Assembly: GCA_049522755.1 (NCBI GenBank)
Contig: JBEKNN010000008.1
Coordinates: 1 to 64,000, forward strand
Direction of reading: 5' to 3'
DNA length: 64,000 nucleotides
Origin: PALSA-243 sp049522755
GTDB taxonomy: Bacteria; Acidobacteriota; Terriglobia; Bryobacterales; Bryobacteraceae
Part shown: positions 12,057-22,300 of the stretch, piece by piece
How the letters are laid out: the number at the start of each line of letters is the position of its first letter
Numbering within the stretch: the first letter of the stretch is position 1
The notes under the pieces: generated by a model
Told to the model about the DNA's origin: nothing
What the model saw: the letters and a program-made list of their open reading frames with translations, nothing else
Databases searched by the model: none
Translations under genes and position numbers: made by a program

Positions 12057-12752
12057 CTACGGGCTCGGTTCCGCGCCGCCGGGTTTGCCGAGTGAGGCTT
12101 CCACCGCGACGCGTACCAGTTGGCTGCGGGTCCTCACGTTGGTTTTCTCGAAGAGCTGCTGCAAGGTAGACTTCACGGCTCCTTCCGTGATGCCGAGGCT
12201 GGCGGCGATCTTCAGGTTGGTCAACCCTTCCAGCACGCCCGCCAGAACCTGCTTCTCGCGCTCTGTCAGCGCATTCTGAAAGCTTCGATCCGGGGCGATG
12301 GGCGCGCGGGCGGCCAGGGACTGAATCACTTGCCGGTCGACCCATGCGTCTCCCGCCGCCACCATGCGGATGGCCCTCAATAGCGAGCCGACCGGATTGT
12401 GCTTGAGAAAGATTCCAGCCGCGCCCCGCTGCAATACCTCCGATGACTGGACCGCGTCTATGGCCCCGGTGACGATGAGGATGTTGCCGGCGTAACCGGC
12501 CCCACGGGCCAGCCGCACCACTTCGTCGCCTCGCAGATCGGGCAGGTTGAAATCCAGCAGCATGAGCTCGACCGTCGCCCGGCTGAGGAATTCCAGAGCC
12601 TCCTGCGCGGTGCCGCATTGCCCAACCACATCGAAATCCGGCTCGGACGTCAACAAGCGGCTAAGGCTCTCGCGGAAGAGTACGTGATCGTCGACCAACA
12701 GCAGGCGGATGCGCTCCATGGGCGCCGGAAAATTTGGATCCTGTGGTTTCAC
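12057..12752 (-). CDS. NarL/FixJ-family response regulator
   Basis: 231 residues from ATG 12752; the in-frame ATG 12719 (MERIRLLLVDDH) is equally possible. The receiver domain contains LLLVDDHVLFRESL and the phospho-acceptor Asp in LMLLDFNLPDLRGDE, with a Thr in IVTGAIDA and Lys in FLKHNPVG. The LuxR-type helix-turn-helix is ALTEREKQVLAGVLEGLTN and GITEGAVKSTLQQLFEKTN. It is a DNA-binding transcriptional regulator. No histidine kinase is adjacent. It is divergent from the RND pump gene with 226 bp between starts, so it may control that gene, but this is inference. Confidence 0.9.
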   Translation of the reverse strand: MKPQDPNFPAPMERIRLLLVDDHVLFRESLSRLLTSEPDFDVVGQCGTAQEALEFLSRATVELMLLDFNLPDLRGDEVVRLARGAGYAGNILIVTGAIDAVQSSEVLQRGAAGIFLKHNPVGSLLRAIRMVAAGDAWVDRQVIQSLAARAPIAPDRSFQNALTEREKQVLAGVLEGLTNLKIAASLGITEGAVKSTLQQLFEKTNVRTRSQLVRVAVEASLGKPGGAEPSP

Positions 12753-12978
12753 TGTGGGGTCAACTCAAAGGTTAAGGGCCGAACCGAACCTCCGCCAAGC
12801 GCTTCAGCCAAAAGATTCGGACCATCGCCGGAAGATAGCCGGACCATCCGAACGATCTGTTTTCGCAATCGAATGGCGCCAGGCAGATGCACTGAAAGAT
12901 AGGTGGCGATCCCGGCGCGCCGCCAGCTACATTCGTCTTTAGAGACCCCCTGTCTCGTCTTCACGGTTCCACTTCCCC

Positions 12979-15900
12979 ATGATCCGGCGACTCGTCGATT
13001 TTGCCCTCAACAACCGCTTGCTCATCGCGGCCATTGGCATTCTGCTGTTCGCCTGGGGAGTCATTTCGTTCCGCAATCTGCCCATCGAGGCCTATCCGGA
13101 TGTGGCCAACAACTACGTCCAGGTGATCACGCAGTGGCCGGGCCGCGCGGCCGAAGAGGTGGAACAGCAGGTGACGATCCCGGTCGAGATTGTGATGAAC
13201 GGGCTGCCGCACCTGGAGCATCTGCGGTCCACGTCGCTTTCGGGTTTGTCGAGCCTGATGCTGATTTTCGACGACGATTCGGACAACGACTGGAATCGCC
13301 AGAAGGTGCTGGAGCGGCTCTCGTCGGTGACCCTGCCGGACAACCTTCAACCGCAGATCGGCACCGACTATAGTCCGGTGGGCCAGATCTTCTGGTACAC
13401 GCTGAAGAGCGTCAACCCCTCATACGATTTGATGGAGCTGAAGGCGCTCGAAGATTGGGTGCTTGAGAAGCAATTCAAGTCCGTTACCAACGTAGTGGAC
13501 GTTGCCAGCTTCGGCGGAACCACCAAGGAATACCAGGTCCAGATCGATCCGGACAAGCTGGTTTCCTACGGGCTCAGCATGAGTCAGGTGGAACAACAGC
13601 TCGCCAATAACAACGTGAATGCGGGCGGCAGCTTCATCCAGGAGGGCTTGCAGCAAGTCAACGTACGGTCTATCGGCCTTTTCGAACACGTGGACGATAT
13701 CGGGCAAACCGTGCTCAAGACGCAGAACGGAACGCCGCTGCGCATCGAGGATATTGCGCGGGTGGTGCAAGGGCCGAAGATCCGCCTGGGGCGCATCGGA
13801 AAAGCGATTCACCGCGCCGATGGAAAGATTATCGACAACGACGACGTGGTGGAGGGCATCGTTCTGCTGCGCAAGGGCGCCAATTCCGATTCCACGCTGG
13901 ATGCCCTTCACGACAAGGTCAAGGAGCTGAACGAGCACATTCTGCCGAAGGGCGTAACCGTAGTTCCTTTCCTCGACCGCAGCGACCTGGTGCATTTCAC
14001 CACCGAAACCGTGATGCACAACCTGCGGGAAGGCATCATCCTGGTGGCGCTGATTCTGTTTCTCTTTCTGGGAAATATTCGCGGCGCGCTGATCGTGGCG
14101 ATTACCATCCCGTTCTCGCTGCTGTTCGCATCCATCTGCCTCGACCTGCGTCATATCCCGGCCAACCTGTTATCGTTGGGCGCTCTCGATTTCGGCATGG
14201 TGGTGGACGGCGCCGTGGTGATGATCGAGAATATCGTGCGGCATCTCAACCGCACCGGCGACAGCCGCCCCATGCTGGAGCGCATTCGCGAGGCCACGCA
14301 CGAAGTGCAGCGGCCGGTATTTTACGCGATCGGCATCATCATCACCGCGTACCTGCCCATCTTCACCCTGCAGAGCGTGGAAGGGCGCCTGTTCAAGCCG
14401 ATGGCGTGGACGGTGGCGTTTGCACTGTTGGGCGCGCTGACCTTCTCCATGATCGTGGCGCCGGTGCTGGCAAGCTTCCTGTTTCGCCGCGACGCGAAAG
14501 AGTGGAATAATCCCGTGCTGCACTGGCTTACGGAGCGCTACCGGGCCGCGGTTCGCATGGCGATCCGCTTGCGCTGGATCACCGTTGGCGCCGGGGTTGC
14601 GAGCGTGGCGGCGGCGGGATTCTTAGCGAGCAGCGGCATCATCGGGTCGGAGTTTCTGCCGCACCTGGACGAAGGCGCCATCTGGACGCGCGGCACGTTG
14701 GCGCCCAGCACCGGCCCGGAAGAGGGCACGCGCCTGATGACCCAGGCCCGCATTATTCTGGCTACGTTTCCGGAAGTCACGCAGGTGGTATCGCAGGTGG
14801 GCAGGCCCGACGACGGCACCGATACGACGGGCTTCTTCAACACGGAATACTTCGTCGATTTGAAGCCCAAGAACGAATGGCGTCGAGTATTTCGCGAAGA
14901 TAAGGTAGAACTGATCGCAGCCATGGACCGGGAGCTGGAGAAGCTGCCGGGCGTGCTGTGGAACTTCTCGCAGCCCATTTCCGACAACATGGAAGAGGCT
15001 GTGAGCGGCGTCAAGGGCGAACTGGCGATCAAGATCTATGGAACCGATTTGAAGCTGCTGGAGCAAACCGGCGATCAGATTGTAAAGGTAATGAGCGGCA
15101 TCCGCGGAGTGGAAGATCTCGGCCTGTTCCGCGTGATCGGGCAGCCCAATCTGAACTTCACGGTGAACCGGCCGCAAGCCGCGCGATACGGCCTCAATGT
15201 GGCGGACGTTCAGGACGCGATACAAACGGCGGTGGGCGGCAATGCGGTAAGCCAGGTGCTCGACGGGGAGCAGAGGTTCGACCTGGTACCGCGCTATCAG
15301 GCGCCGTTCCGCGATACGCGCGAGGCCATTGAGAACGTGCGGCTGCTCGCGCCCACGGGTGAGCGCGTTTCGCTGGCGCAACTCTGCGCAGTGCAGACGC
15401 TCGACGGCGCATCGGAAATCTACCGCGAGGGGAACTACCGCTATGTGGCGATCAAGTACAGCGTCCGCGGCCGCGACCTGGGCAGCACGGTGGAAGAAGC
15501 GATCAAGAAGGTAGACCGCGAAGTGAAGCTGCCCGAAGGCTACAGCATCAATTGGGCGGGCGAATACGCCAGCCAGCAGCGGTCGCAGAAGCGGCTCGCA
15601 ATCGTGCTGCCCATCACGATATTGGTGATCTTCATCATCCTTTACACCATGTTCCATTCCTTCAAATGGGCGGCGCTGATGCTGGTGAACATGGCCATGG
15701 CGCCGCTGGGCGGGCTGTTGGCTCTTTATCTGACGGGCACGCACTTCAGCGTGTCTTCCGGCGTGGGATTTCTGGCGCTCTTCGGGGTGTGCGTGCAGAC
15801 CGGCGTGATCATGCTGGAATACATCAACCAGCTTCGCGTGCGCGGCCGCTCGGTGGTGGATGCAGCGGTGGAAGGCGCGGTATTGCGGCTGCGCCCGATC

Positions 15901-16113
15901 ATGATGACGACGCTGGTGGCTACGCTGGGGCTGTTGCCGGCGGCGTTGTCGCACGCCATCGGGTCGGATTCGCAGCGGCCATTCGCGATCGTGATCGTGG
16001 GCGGCCTGATGGTGGCGATGCTGATGAATATTTTCCTGCTGCCGGCGCTGTACGTGTGGGTAGCGCGGGATCGCGATGTATTGCCGGAGCTCGAACCGGG
16101 GTTTGAGGGATAG
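12979..16113 (+). CDS. HME/CzcA-type RND efflux pump inner-membrane subunit
   Basis: 1044 residues, full length. Twelve-TM proton antiporter with two large periplasmic loops. The N-terminus has the first TM and PIEAYPDVANNYVQVITQWP. The heavy-metal efflux signature is seen as DFGMVVDGAVVMIENI in TM4, carrying the proton-relay Asp residues expected of CzcA/CusA-like pumps. The second half repeats the fold: GVGFLALFGVCVQTGVIMLE, then LRLRPIMMTTLVATLGLLPA. Metal export is the family inference; substrates are not readable. No membrane-fusion or outer-membrane partner lies next to it, unlike most CzcCBA operons. Confidence 0.92.
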   Translation: MIRRLVDFALNNRLLIAAIGILLFAWGVISFRNLPIEAYPDVANNYVQVITQWPGRAAEEVEQQVTIPVEIVMNGLPHLEHLRSTSLSGLSSLMLIFDDDSDNDWNRQKVLERLSSVTLPDNLQPQIGTDYSPVGQIFWYTLKSVNPSYDLMELKALEDWVLEKQFKSVTNVVDVASFGGTTKEYQVQIDPDKLVSYGLSMSQVEQQLANNNVNAGGSFIQEGLQQVNVRSIGLFEHVDDIGQTVLKTQNGTPLRIEDIARVVQGPKIRLGRIGKAIHRADGKIIDNDDVVEGIVLLRKGANSDSTLDALHDKVKELNEHILPKGVTVVPFLDRSDLVHFTTETVMHNLREGIILVALILFLFLGNIRGALIVAITIPFSLLFASICLDLRHIPANLLSLGALDFGMVVDGAVVMIENIVRHLNRTGDSRPMLERIREATHEVQRPVFYAIGIIITAYLPIFTLQSVEGRLFKPMAWTVAFALLGALTFSMIVAPVLASFLFRRDAKEWNNPVLHWLTERYRAAVRMAIRLRWITVGAGVASVAAAGFLASSGIIGSEFLPHLDEGAIWTRGTLAPSTGPEEGTRLMTQARIILATFPEVTQVVSQVGRPDDGTDTTGFFNTEYFVDLKPKNEWRRVFREDKVELIAAMDRELEKLPGVLWNFSQPISDNMEEAVSGVKGELAIKIYGTDLKLLEQTGDQIVKVMSGIRGVEDLGLFRVIGQPNLNFTVNRPQAARYGLNVADVQDAIQTAVGGNAVSQVLDGEQRFDLVPRYQAPFRDTREAIENVRLLAPTGERVSLAQLCAVQTLDGASEIYREGNYRYVAIKYSVRGRDLGSTVEEAIKKVDREVKLPEGYSINWAGEYASQQRSQKRLAIVLPITILVIFIILYTMFHSFKWAALMLVNMAMAPLGGLLALYLTGTHFSVSSGVGFLALFGVCVQTGVIMLEYINQLRVRGRSVVDAAVEGAVLRLRPIMMTTLVATLGLLPAALSHAIGSDSQRPFAIVIVGGLMVAMLMNIFLLPALYVWVARDRDVLPELEPGFEG

Positions 16114-16150
16114 CCCGGCACGCGGGGTCCATGCTTGTAGGGGTGTATTG

Positions 16151-16986
16151 GTGTGGTCGATCCGGAACCTCGATGTAGTTGTCTATCATTTTTTGAATGG
16201 ATTGCAGGTAACCGGTTCCTTGATCACTTCGCGAGCTTCGAAGAGAACGATAACCTTCTCAAGGGCGGCCTGTTTCTTGCGATCTACTGGTACCTCTGGT
16301 TTCGCGCCTGCCCGGATCAGGACAGACGGCGTAAGGCAATTATTACCATCTTGATCGGCGCACTTCTCGCGCTAGCCGTAAGCCGCACCATCGCAAACTT
16401 CGCGCCATATCGTGTCCGGCCGATGTATGATCCGCATCTCCAACATCACCCGCATGCATTCCCTATATCGCCTAATCTCATAAACTGGAGCGCCTTTCCG
16501 AGCGACACCGCAGCGTTCTTCTCCGCCCTCGGATTTGGCCTCGCGTATCTGTCGCGCCGTCTCGCCATTCCGGCGATGCTGTACGTGGCGGGATGGATCT
16601 GCCTGCCACGGATGTTCCTCGGAGTGCACTATGCATCCGATATCGCGGCGGGCGCCGTGATCGGGATTGTGCTGGTGTGGGCTTCGCTCAAGGTTGGGTG
16701 GCTACGGTCCGTCTTCGCTACGCGTTTGCTCGTGTTCGTAAAAGCAAAACCCGAGGTCTTTTATGGGGCTGCTTTCCTGGCCTCATTTGAGATGGGCGTG
16801 CTATTCGACGACATTAGAGAAGCTGCGCGAGGCGTATTCCATATGGCTAGCGTTGAATCCGGCAAGTTCAGTCACGCCGGCCTGGCCGCATTGGCGGCTC
16901 TTGGTCTACTTGCGGTTGCCGCATATTTCGCGATCCTGGCCCGGCGTCCCAGCGAATCCCGTAAGGCGGTAAGACGGACGTGGTGA
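16151..16986 (+). pseudogene. PAP2-family phosphatase with apparent -1 frameshift
   Basis: Membrane phosphatase of the PAP2/undecaprenyl-diphosphate phosphatase type. From 16195 on the frame encodes the three motifs: FAPYRVRP, SAFPSDTAAFF and LPRMFLGVHYASD. That frame has a poor N-terminus, while the adjacent frame starts at GTG 16151 after AGGGG and reads NLDVVVYHFLNGLQ, the normal family opening. The two join at CATTTTTTG (T run 16189-16194), which reads T TTT TTG, a canonical -1 slippery heptamer. One missing T would explain it equally well. If read in the second frame alone, the gene starts at GTG 16153 (277 residues). Four to six TM segments are visible. Confidence 0.75.
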
Positions 16987-17010
16987 CCCTGCTCATCGAG
17001 CCCGGTAAAG

Positions 17011-17052
17011 TGACGAATATTTTCGTTGACATTGACGAAGCACTTCGTCAAT
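17011..17052 (+). promoter_or_regulatory. BlaI-type operator pair
   Basis: A perfect palindrome, ATTGACGAAG-CA-CTTCGTCAAT, spans 17031-17052. It is preceded by an imperfect one, TGACGAA-TAT-TTTCGTTGA, at 17011-17028. Both lie just upstream of the repressor start at 17062. Such dyads are where BlaI/MecI dimers bind and self-repress. Confidence 0.65.
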
Positions 17053-17061
17053 AATCGATCC

Positions 17062-17448
17062 ATGCCACCTAAACCGCCCCGGCCGACCGAAGGGGAGCTG
17101 GCGATTTTGCGCGTCTTGTGGGACGGCGGACCAGCTACCGTGCGGGAGATTCTGCACACTCTCAACCAGACCAAGCCCACCGGATACACCACCGCTCTGA
17201 AGCTGCTCCAGATCATGACCGAAAAGGGTCTGGTGGAGCGCGATGAACGGGTGCGCCCGCAGATTTACCGGCCGAGCTGCCCGCGGGAACAGACGCAGCG
17301 GCAACTGGTGCGGGACTTGCTGCAGCGCGCTTTTGGCGGCTCGGTGAGGGCGCTGGTGCTGCAGGCGCTGGCTACGAAGAAATCGTCGCCGGAAGAATTG
17401 GCCGCCATGGAACGCCTGCTCGACCGCATGGAAGGAGACAAGAAATGA
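17062..17448 (+). CDS. BlaI/MecI-family transcriptional repressor
   Basis: 128 residues from ATG 17062; an upstream in-frame ATG at 17026 would put the operator inside the gene and is not preferred. Winged-helix repressor: RPTEGELAILRVLWDGGPAT and VREILHTLNQTKPTGYTTAL form the HTH, KLLQIMTEKGLVERDE the wing. In this family the paired M56 membrane peptidase triggers cleavage of the repressor. The next gene is exactly such a peptidase and overlaps by 4 bp (ATGA), so the two are translationally coupled. The palindromes upstream fit autoregulation. Confidence 0.9.
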   Translation: MPPKPPRPTEGELAILRVLWDGGPATVREILHTLNQTKPTGYTTALKLLQIMTEKGLVERDERVRPQIYRPSCPREQTQRQLVRDLLQRAFGGSVRALVLQALATKKSSPEELAAMERLLDRMEGDKK

Positions 17449-19310
17449 CCGCCATCGCTCAGGCGCTCAGCGCCGCACTGCTGCATTTCATCTGGCAGGG
17501 AACGCTGGTGGCGTTACTGCTGTGGATGACGCTTTCGATGCTGCGAAACCGTACGGCGAACGAGCGGTATGCCGCGAGCTGCGCGGCGCTGGCCTTGATG
17601 GCGGCGCTGCCGGCGCTGACGGCGTGGATGGTCTACCGGCAAGCGGGCGCCGTCCCCATTTCGGCGGCGGCGCCGGCGGCGATTCCGGCGGCGATTCAGG
17701 GGCCCGCGCGCATGGCGCGGGACTCCGCGCTGCTGGCATGGATGGCGATGTGGCGGGTATGGGCGCTGCCGGCGTGGTCGGTTGGCGTATGGGTTTTCGC
17801 GCTGCGGCTGGTGCTCGGCTGCCGGCACGTGGCGGCGTTGCGCCGTTTCGGACATGCCGCGGAAGGCCAGATTGCGGAGATGGTTTCGCTGCTGGCCGGG
17901 CGCATGAAGGCTGGGCGCCATATCCGGGTGTTGATCTCCGCCATGGCGGAAAGCCCGAGCGTGGTGGGGTGGCTGCGTCCTGCGATTCTGTTGCCGGCGG
18001 CGATGCTGGCGGGCCTGGAGCCGGAGCAGTTACGGGCGGTGTTGGCGCACGAGATCGCGCATATCCGGCGGCACGATTATCTGGTCAACCTGATGCAGAC
18101 GATGGTGGAGGCGCTGCTCTTTTACCACCCGGCAGTGTGGTGGGTATCGGCGCGTATGCGGTACGAGCGCGAGCTTTGCTGCGACGATGCGGCGGTGGCG
18201 ATGTGCGGCGACGCCATCTCCTATGCCCGCGCACTGACCCGCCTGGAGCGGCTGCGAGCGGCAACGCCGCGGCTGGCGCTGGGAAGCACGGGCGGATCGC
18301 TGCTGTATCGCATCCAGCGGCTGGAGGGCGAGAGGCCGGAGATCGGGCCATCGAAGCTGCCCGGAATCGCGGCGCTGGCCCTGAGCCTAGCGTGCTTTTG
18401 CAGCCACCATACATTGGGCGAAGGCGCAGACGGGGCAGATGGTGGAACAGCCGCAGGTGCGCGAAGAGTGGGGCGTCACGGTTTCAGCCACCGGCGAGCT
18501 GCTTCGCCGCGACCGCGTGGAGTATCCCGAATCCGCTTATAAGAATGGCATCGAGGGAACGGTGATGGTGGAAGCGACGCTCGATCGGGAAGGCAGCGTT
18601 TCGGATGCGCGAGTGTTGAGCGGACCGCCGGAGCTGCGGAAGGCGGCGCTGGAATCGGTGCTGCAATGGCGCTTCGCGAATGGGCGCGCGGGCGAAACGC
18701 AACAGGTCGGCATTGCATTCCAAAAGGACGCTCGCGCCAGGCGCAAGGGCGCTCCCAGAATGAGCTAGCCGTTATATTGTTCCTTGAAGACGAGATAAAG
18801 GCTGCGCGGGAACGGGGAGACTCGCAGGCAATGCAGGGGCTCATGGGACTCCAGATGGCGCAAATAACGACGCTAATACAGTCGAGGAATCCCACGCTTG
18901 AGGAAGAACGAGCCCGCATCGAAAACCTTCGGCAAGAGCAAGCCGACATGGTCCGCGAGAATCAGCTTCTGCAGTTGAACCAACAACTGGAGGATGCGCG
19001 AAAGAGGGGCTTGACCGAAAGACACCCGCAGATTGTCGCGCTGATGGCCCAAATGGAAGCCCTTCGGAAGCAGGTGGAACACGCTTCCTTGGTGGGCGCG
19101 CGTCTCGGGCAAATAGAGATTCGCGGAGTGCCCGATAGCGCAAGGGCCGAACTAGGCGCGAGGCTATCCATTGGGGTTGGCGAGATTCTTACGGAGGTTT
19201 CCATGAGGAGCGCGATAGCAGCGATCCACGAATTCGATCAGCGCCTGGAGTGCCGGTTCATCCGGGCCGGCAACGGCGACGCAGTGTTGCGGATCAGCGG
19301 GCCGGAGTAA
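17445..19310 (+). pseudogene. BlaR1-like M56 peptidase with TonB-type C-terminal domain, two compensating frameshifts
   Basis: Read as one gene it gives about 620 residues. Part 1 (17445-18399) is an M56 membrane zinc peptidase with N-terminal TMs, VLAHEIAHIRRHDYL (HExxH) and RYERELCCDDAAV (third ligand Glu). At T4 (18396-18399) the frame must shift +1. Part 2 is a TonB C-terminal-like domain (RRDRVEYPESAYKNGIEGTV). At A4 (18722-18725) it must shift -1. Part 3 is a coiled coil (EIKAARERGDSQAMQ onward) plus a beta-rich end (GRLGQIEI-like: GARLGQIEIRGVPDSARAEL). Net shift is zero, so the last part is in the same frame as the first. Taken literally, the frames are 17445-18542, 18439-18768 and a 3' remnant. 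The likely role is sensing and BlaI proteolysis. Confidence 0.7.
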
Positions 19311-19313
19311 CCT

Positions 19314-22300
19314 TCAGTTAGTCACATTGAGCAACGCAGCCGGACTGGCCACGCCGCCTACTGTCACTACCACCGGCTGTGAGCCAGTGGTAAGACTGGT
19401 TGGCACGATCACGTTGATTTGCGTCAAGCCTTCGTAGTAGTAAGCCAGATTGGAATACACGACCGTGGCCGGCACGCCGCCGATGGTCACGGACACGGGC
19501 AACAGAGGCTTGGGCGCCGTGGCGGGCGGCGCAACGGGAGTGTTGCTCGCGATGGCGGGCGAGACATCGCCCTGTCCGGTGATATAGAAAGCTATTTCGG
19601 AGCCGCGCACGCCATTCTCAGCGCCGGCCAAAAGGCCGTTGCCATCCACGAAGATGCCGGGCGCCGCCAACGATACGGGGAATAGATACGAGGCCGCCTG
19701 TCCGTTGTTGTTCAACCCGAGCACGGCTTGCCCCGCCGGGGTTTCGAGAGGCATCAAGACATTCACCTGCCCCGGCGAAGCGTATTCCACAGCCGCCGGA
19801 ATGCCGTTGATTGTGGCCGAAACGCCCGCCAGAGAGAGCAGCAGCGGACTGGTGGAAGACGTGAGATTCGTCCCCGGTGGCGCGAGGGCGGAGCCGTAGA
19901 CGGATAGATACATGCCAGGCGCAGCCACCGGCTGGCCGGAAGCGGCGTTGGACACCCCGCTGATTTTCACCAATGGGGAAGCGCCGACGGTGAAGACAAC
20001 GGTCGCAATCACGTACTGCGGCGACGTACCCGGAGATTGAAACACCAGGCTGGCGCTGTAGGCTCCGTTGGCGAGACTCGCCGCGGAGGCGGTGACGGCG
20101 ATCTGCGCGGGACCGGCGCCGGCGTGCGGCGAAATTACGAGCCAGGCGGATTCCTGACCGGAGGGATTGGCGGTGACGGTCCATTGCTGCTGCGGTGGAA
20201 CGGTGAGGGTGATGTTGCCACTGGCCGATTGGGAGGCCGCGGCGCTGAGGGTCAGCGCGGTGGGAGAGGCGGCCAGAACGCCGGCGCTTAGGGTAGGGCC
20301 CTGGAAGCCGATCGAGGTCTTGGCGGCGATGGCATTGCCCAGCGAGTCGGTCCCATCGGTTTCGAGGGTGGCGGAACCCGGCGGCGTCGAGGCGGGCCAG
20401 CACAGGAGGGCGGATAGCGATCCAAACGGCGGGACGCGCACGCTGCCGAACAGGTTCAGGATGCTCGAGGTATAACTCGCATTGGTAAGATCGACCGCGT
20501 ATCCGTTGGTCTCCTGTAGAGTCAGGTATTGGGCGAACGCACAATTGGAGATGCCGGGGTTCTCGATCATGATGGAGGGCGCGGCGGTAAACGTGAGCGC
20601 GGCCCCGGCGGGCGTGCTCCACCGACTGGCCAGGTTGGCAAGGTCGAGCGATCCCAAGCCGGTGACCTCATCGTATCCGGGGCCGGCCATCCAACCCATG
20701 TTGCTATTGGTGCAGTCTGGCGTGTTGAGGGCGCAGGGAACGATGTTGCTGCCGGAGGCGATGTCGTGGAAGGCGGTGGCGCTGGAATGCGAAAGCCGGT
20801 AAAGCGTGGGGTTGATGTTGCCCAGCCCGGCGGTGGCCTGCAAATGGTTGCCAACCAGGTAATCGTTCAGCAGCGCCAGCATGCCGGCGAATACGGCCGT
20901 GCTGGCGGCAGTGCCGCCGGTGGCCTGCGACTGCACCGCCCCCTGGTAAACATATACATAGCCATCGTGATTGGGCGACGCCGCAAAGGCGAGGTCGGGA
21001 ACGTCGCGCGCTCCGTCATTGGGCACGCCGAGGCCGGTCTGCCAGGAAGGCTTGGGATAGAGCGCGCTGGCGCCGCCGCCGGAAGCGTTCAACTGCCCCG
21101 CGACGGCCGTATCGTTCCACGCGACTTCGGGGATATAGCCCAACGCGGAGGCATCGGTCACCGGGTTGTTATTGAGATTCCAATAGCCGGCGGCCACATC
21201 GGTGAAAGTGGTTCCGCCCACACCGGTCACTTCGGGAACGCTCGCGGGAACATTCACGGCCAATCCGTTGATGGCCGTAGTGACACCCGGCGCAGTGTCG
21301 CAGGCCGCCGCGCCCTGATCGCCGGACGCCGCCACCCAGGTGATGCCCATTGCGTTGGCCATCTGCGCAAGAGTCTCAACGGCGGCGACGGCAGAGCCCA
21401 TCACCAACTGCTCGCACTCGGTATAGCTCGAAGCGATGACCGGGGCGAGATTCTTATCGACAGCGTACTGGACGGCGACGTCGGCGCTGGTGGTATAGAC
21501 GTAGATTATGGTGGCATCGGGAGCGATGCCGCCCGCCCATTCGAGGTCGAGATCGATTTCGAGCTGCTGCGACGCTACGGTACCCGGGTCGCTGCCGCCG
21601 AGCATAATTTGGGGATCGTTGGCGGGGAGCCCGAGGCTGCTGCGGAAAAGGCGATCGTCGGTGAGGTCGATGTTGGACTGGCCCACTACGACCAGCTTCT
21701 GGCCTGTCCCGTTGTAGCCCGCATTCAAGAGCGGGTTCATATCGTAGATGGTCCAGAGATCGGCCGGAACAAGAAGATGCGTGGTACCGTTCGGCTCAGT
21801 GTAGTCGGGCTTCGGCAGCGCGATACGATGGGGCGGCTTGGGGTAAAAATCGTCCAGACCGCGGATCGCCGAAACCAGCGGCTCGAGCGCCGCGGGAATG
21901 CTGGGGTCGGCGGCGTTGGCGAAATGCGTCTCGCCATCCACCTGGTAACGGCGCAGTTGCAGGTGAAACGCGTTCTGCACTTGCGCGGCCGAGCCGCTAA
22001 GACGGAGAAAGGTGCGCGTGTGGGCCTGGTATTCGACGCGGAAGCCTTGCGATTCCGCCCATGCTGCGACCTTGGCGAGATCGGCGGCGCTGAGGCCGAA
22101 GCGGTCCGCGAACTGTTCCGGCTGCAACCACCGGTGGTAATTGGCGGAGGCTGGATTCTGCTGCTGTTGGAGCAATAGCTGCAGCGCCGACCGCTGCGCG
22201 GCGGTTGGCTTGAAATTGAGCGTGATGCCGTCGAGATGGAGCGAAGCATCCACGGGGCCGCGGTCGAACTCGGGCCGCGCGCGGGGGTTGGAATTGCCCG

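Noticed and set aside
14623..15954. 443-codon minus-strand ORF
   Set aside because: Antisense of the RND pump gene; rich in His, Gln and Arg, with no domain.
20529..22178. 549-codon plus-strand ORF
   Set aside because: Antisense of the S53 peptidase gene; Gly/Arg-rich with no domain.
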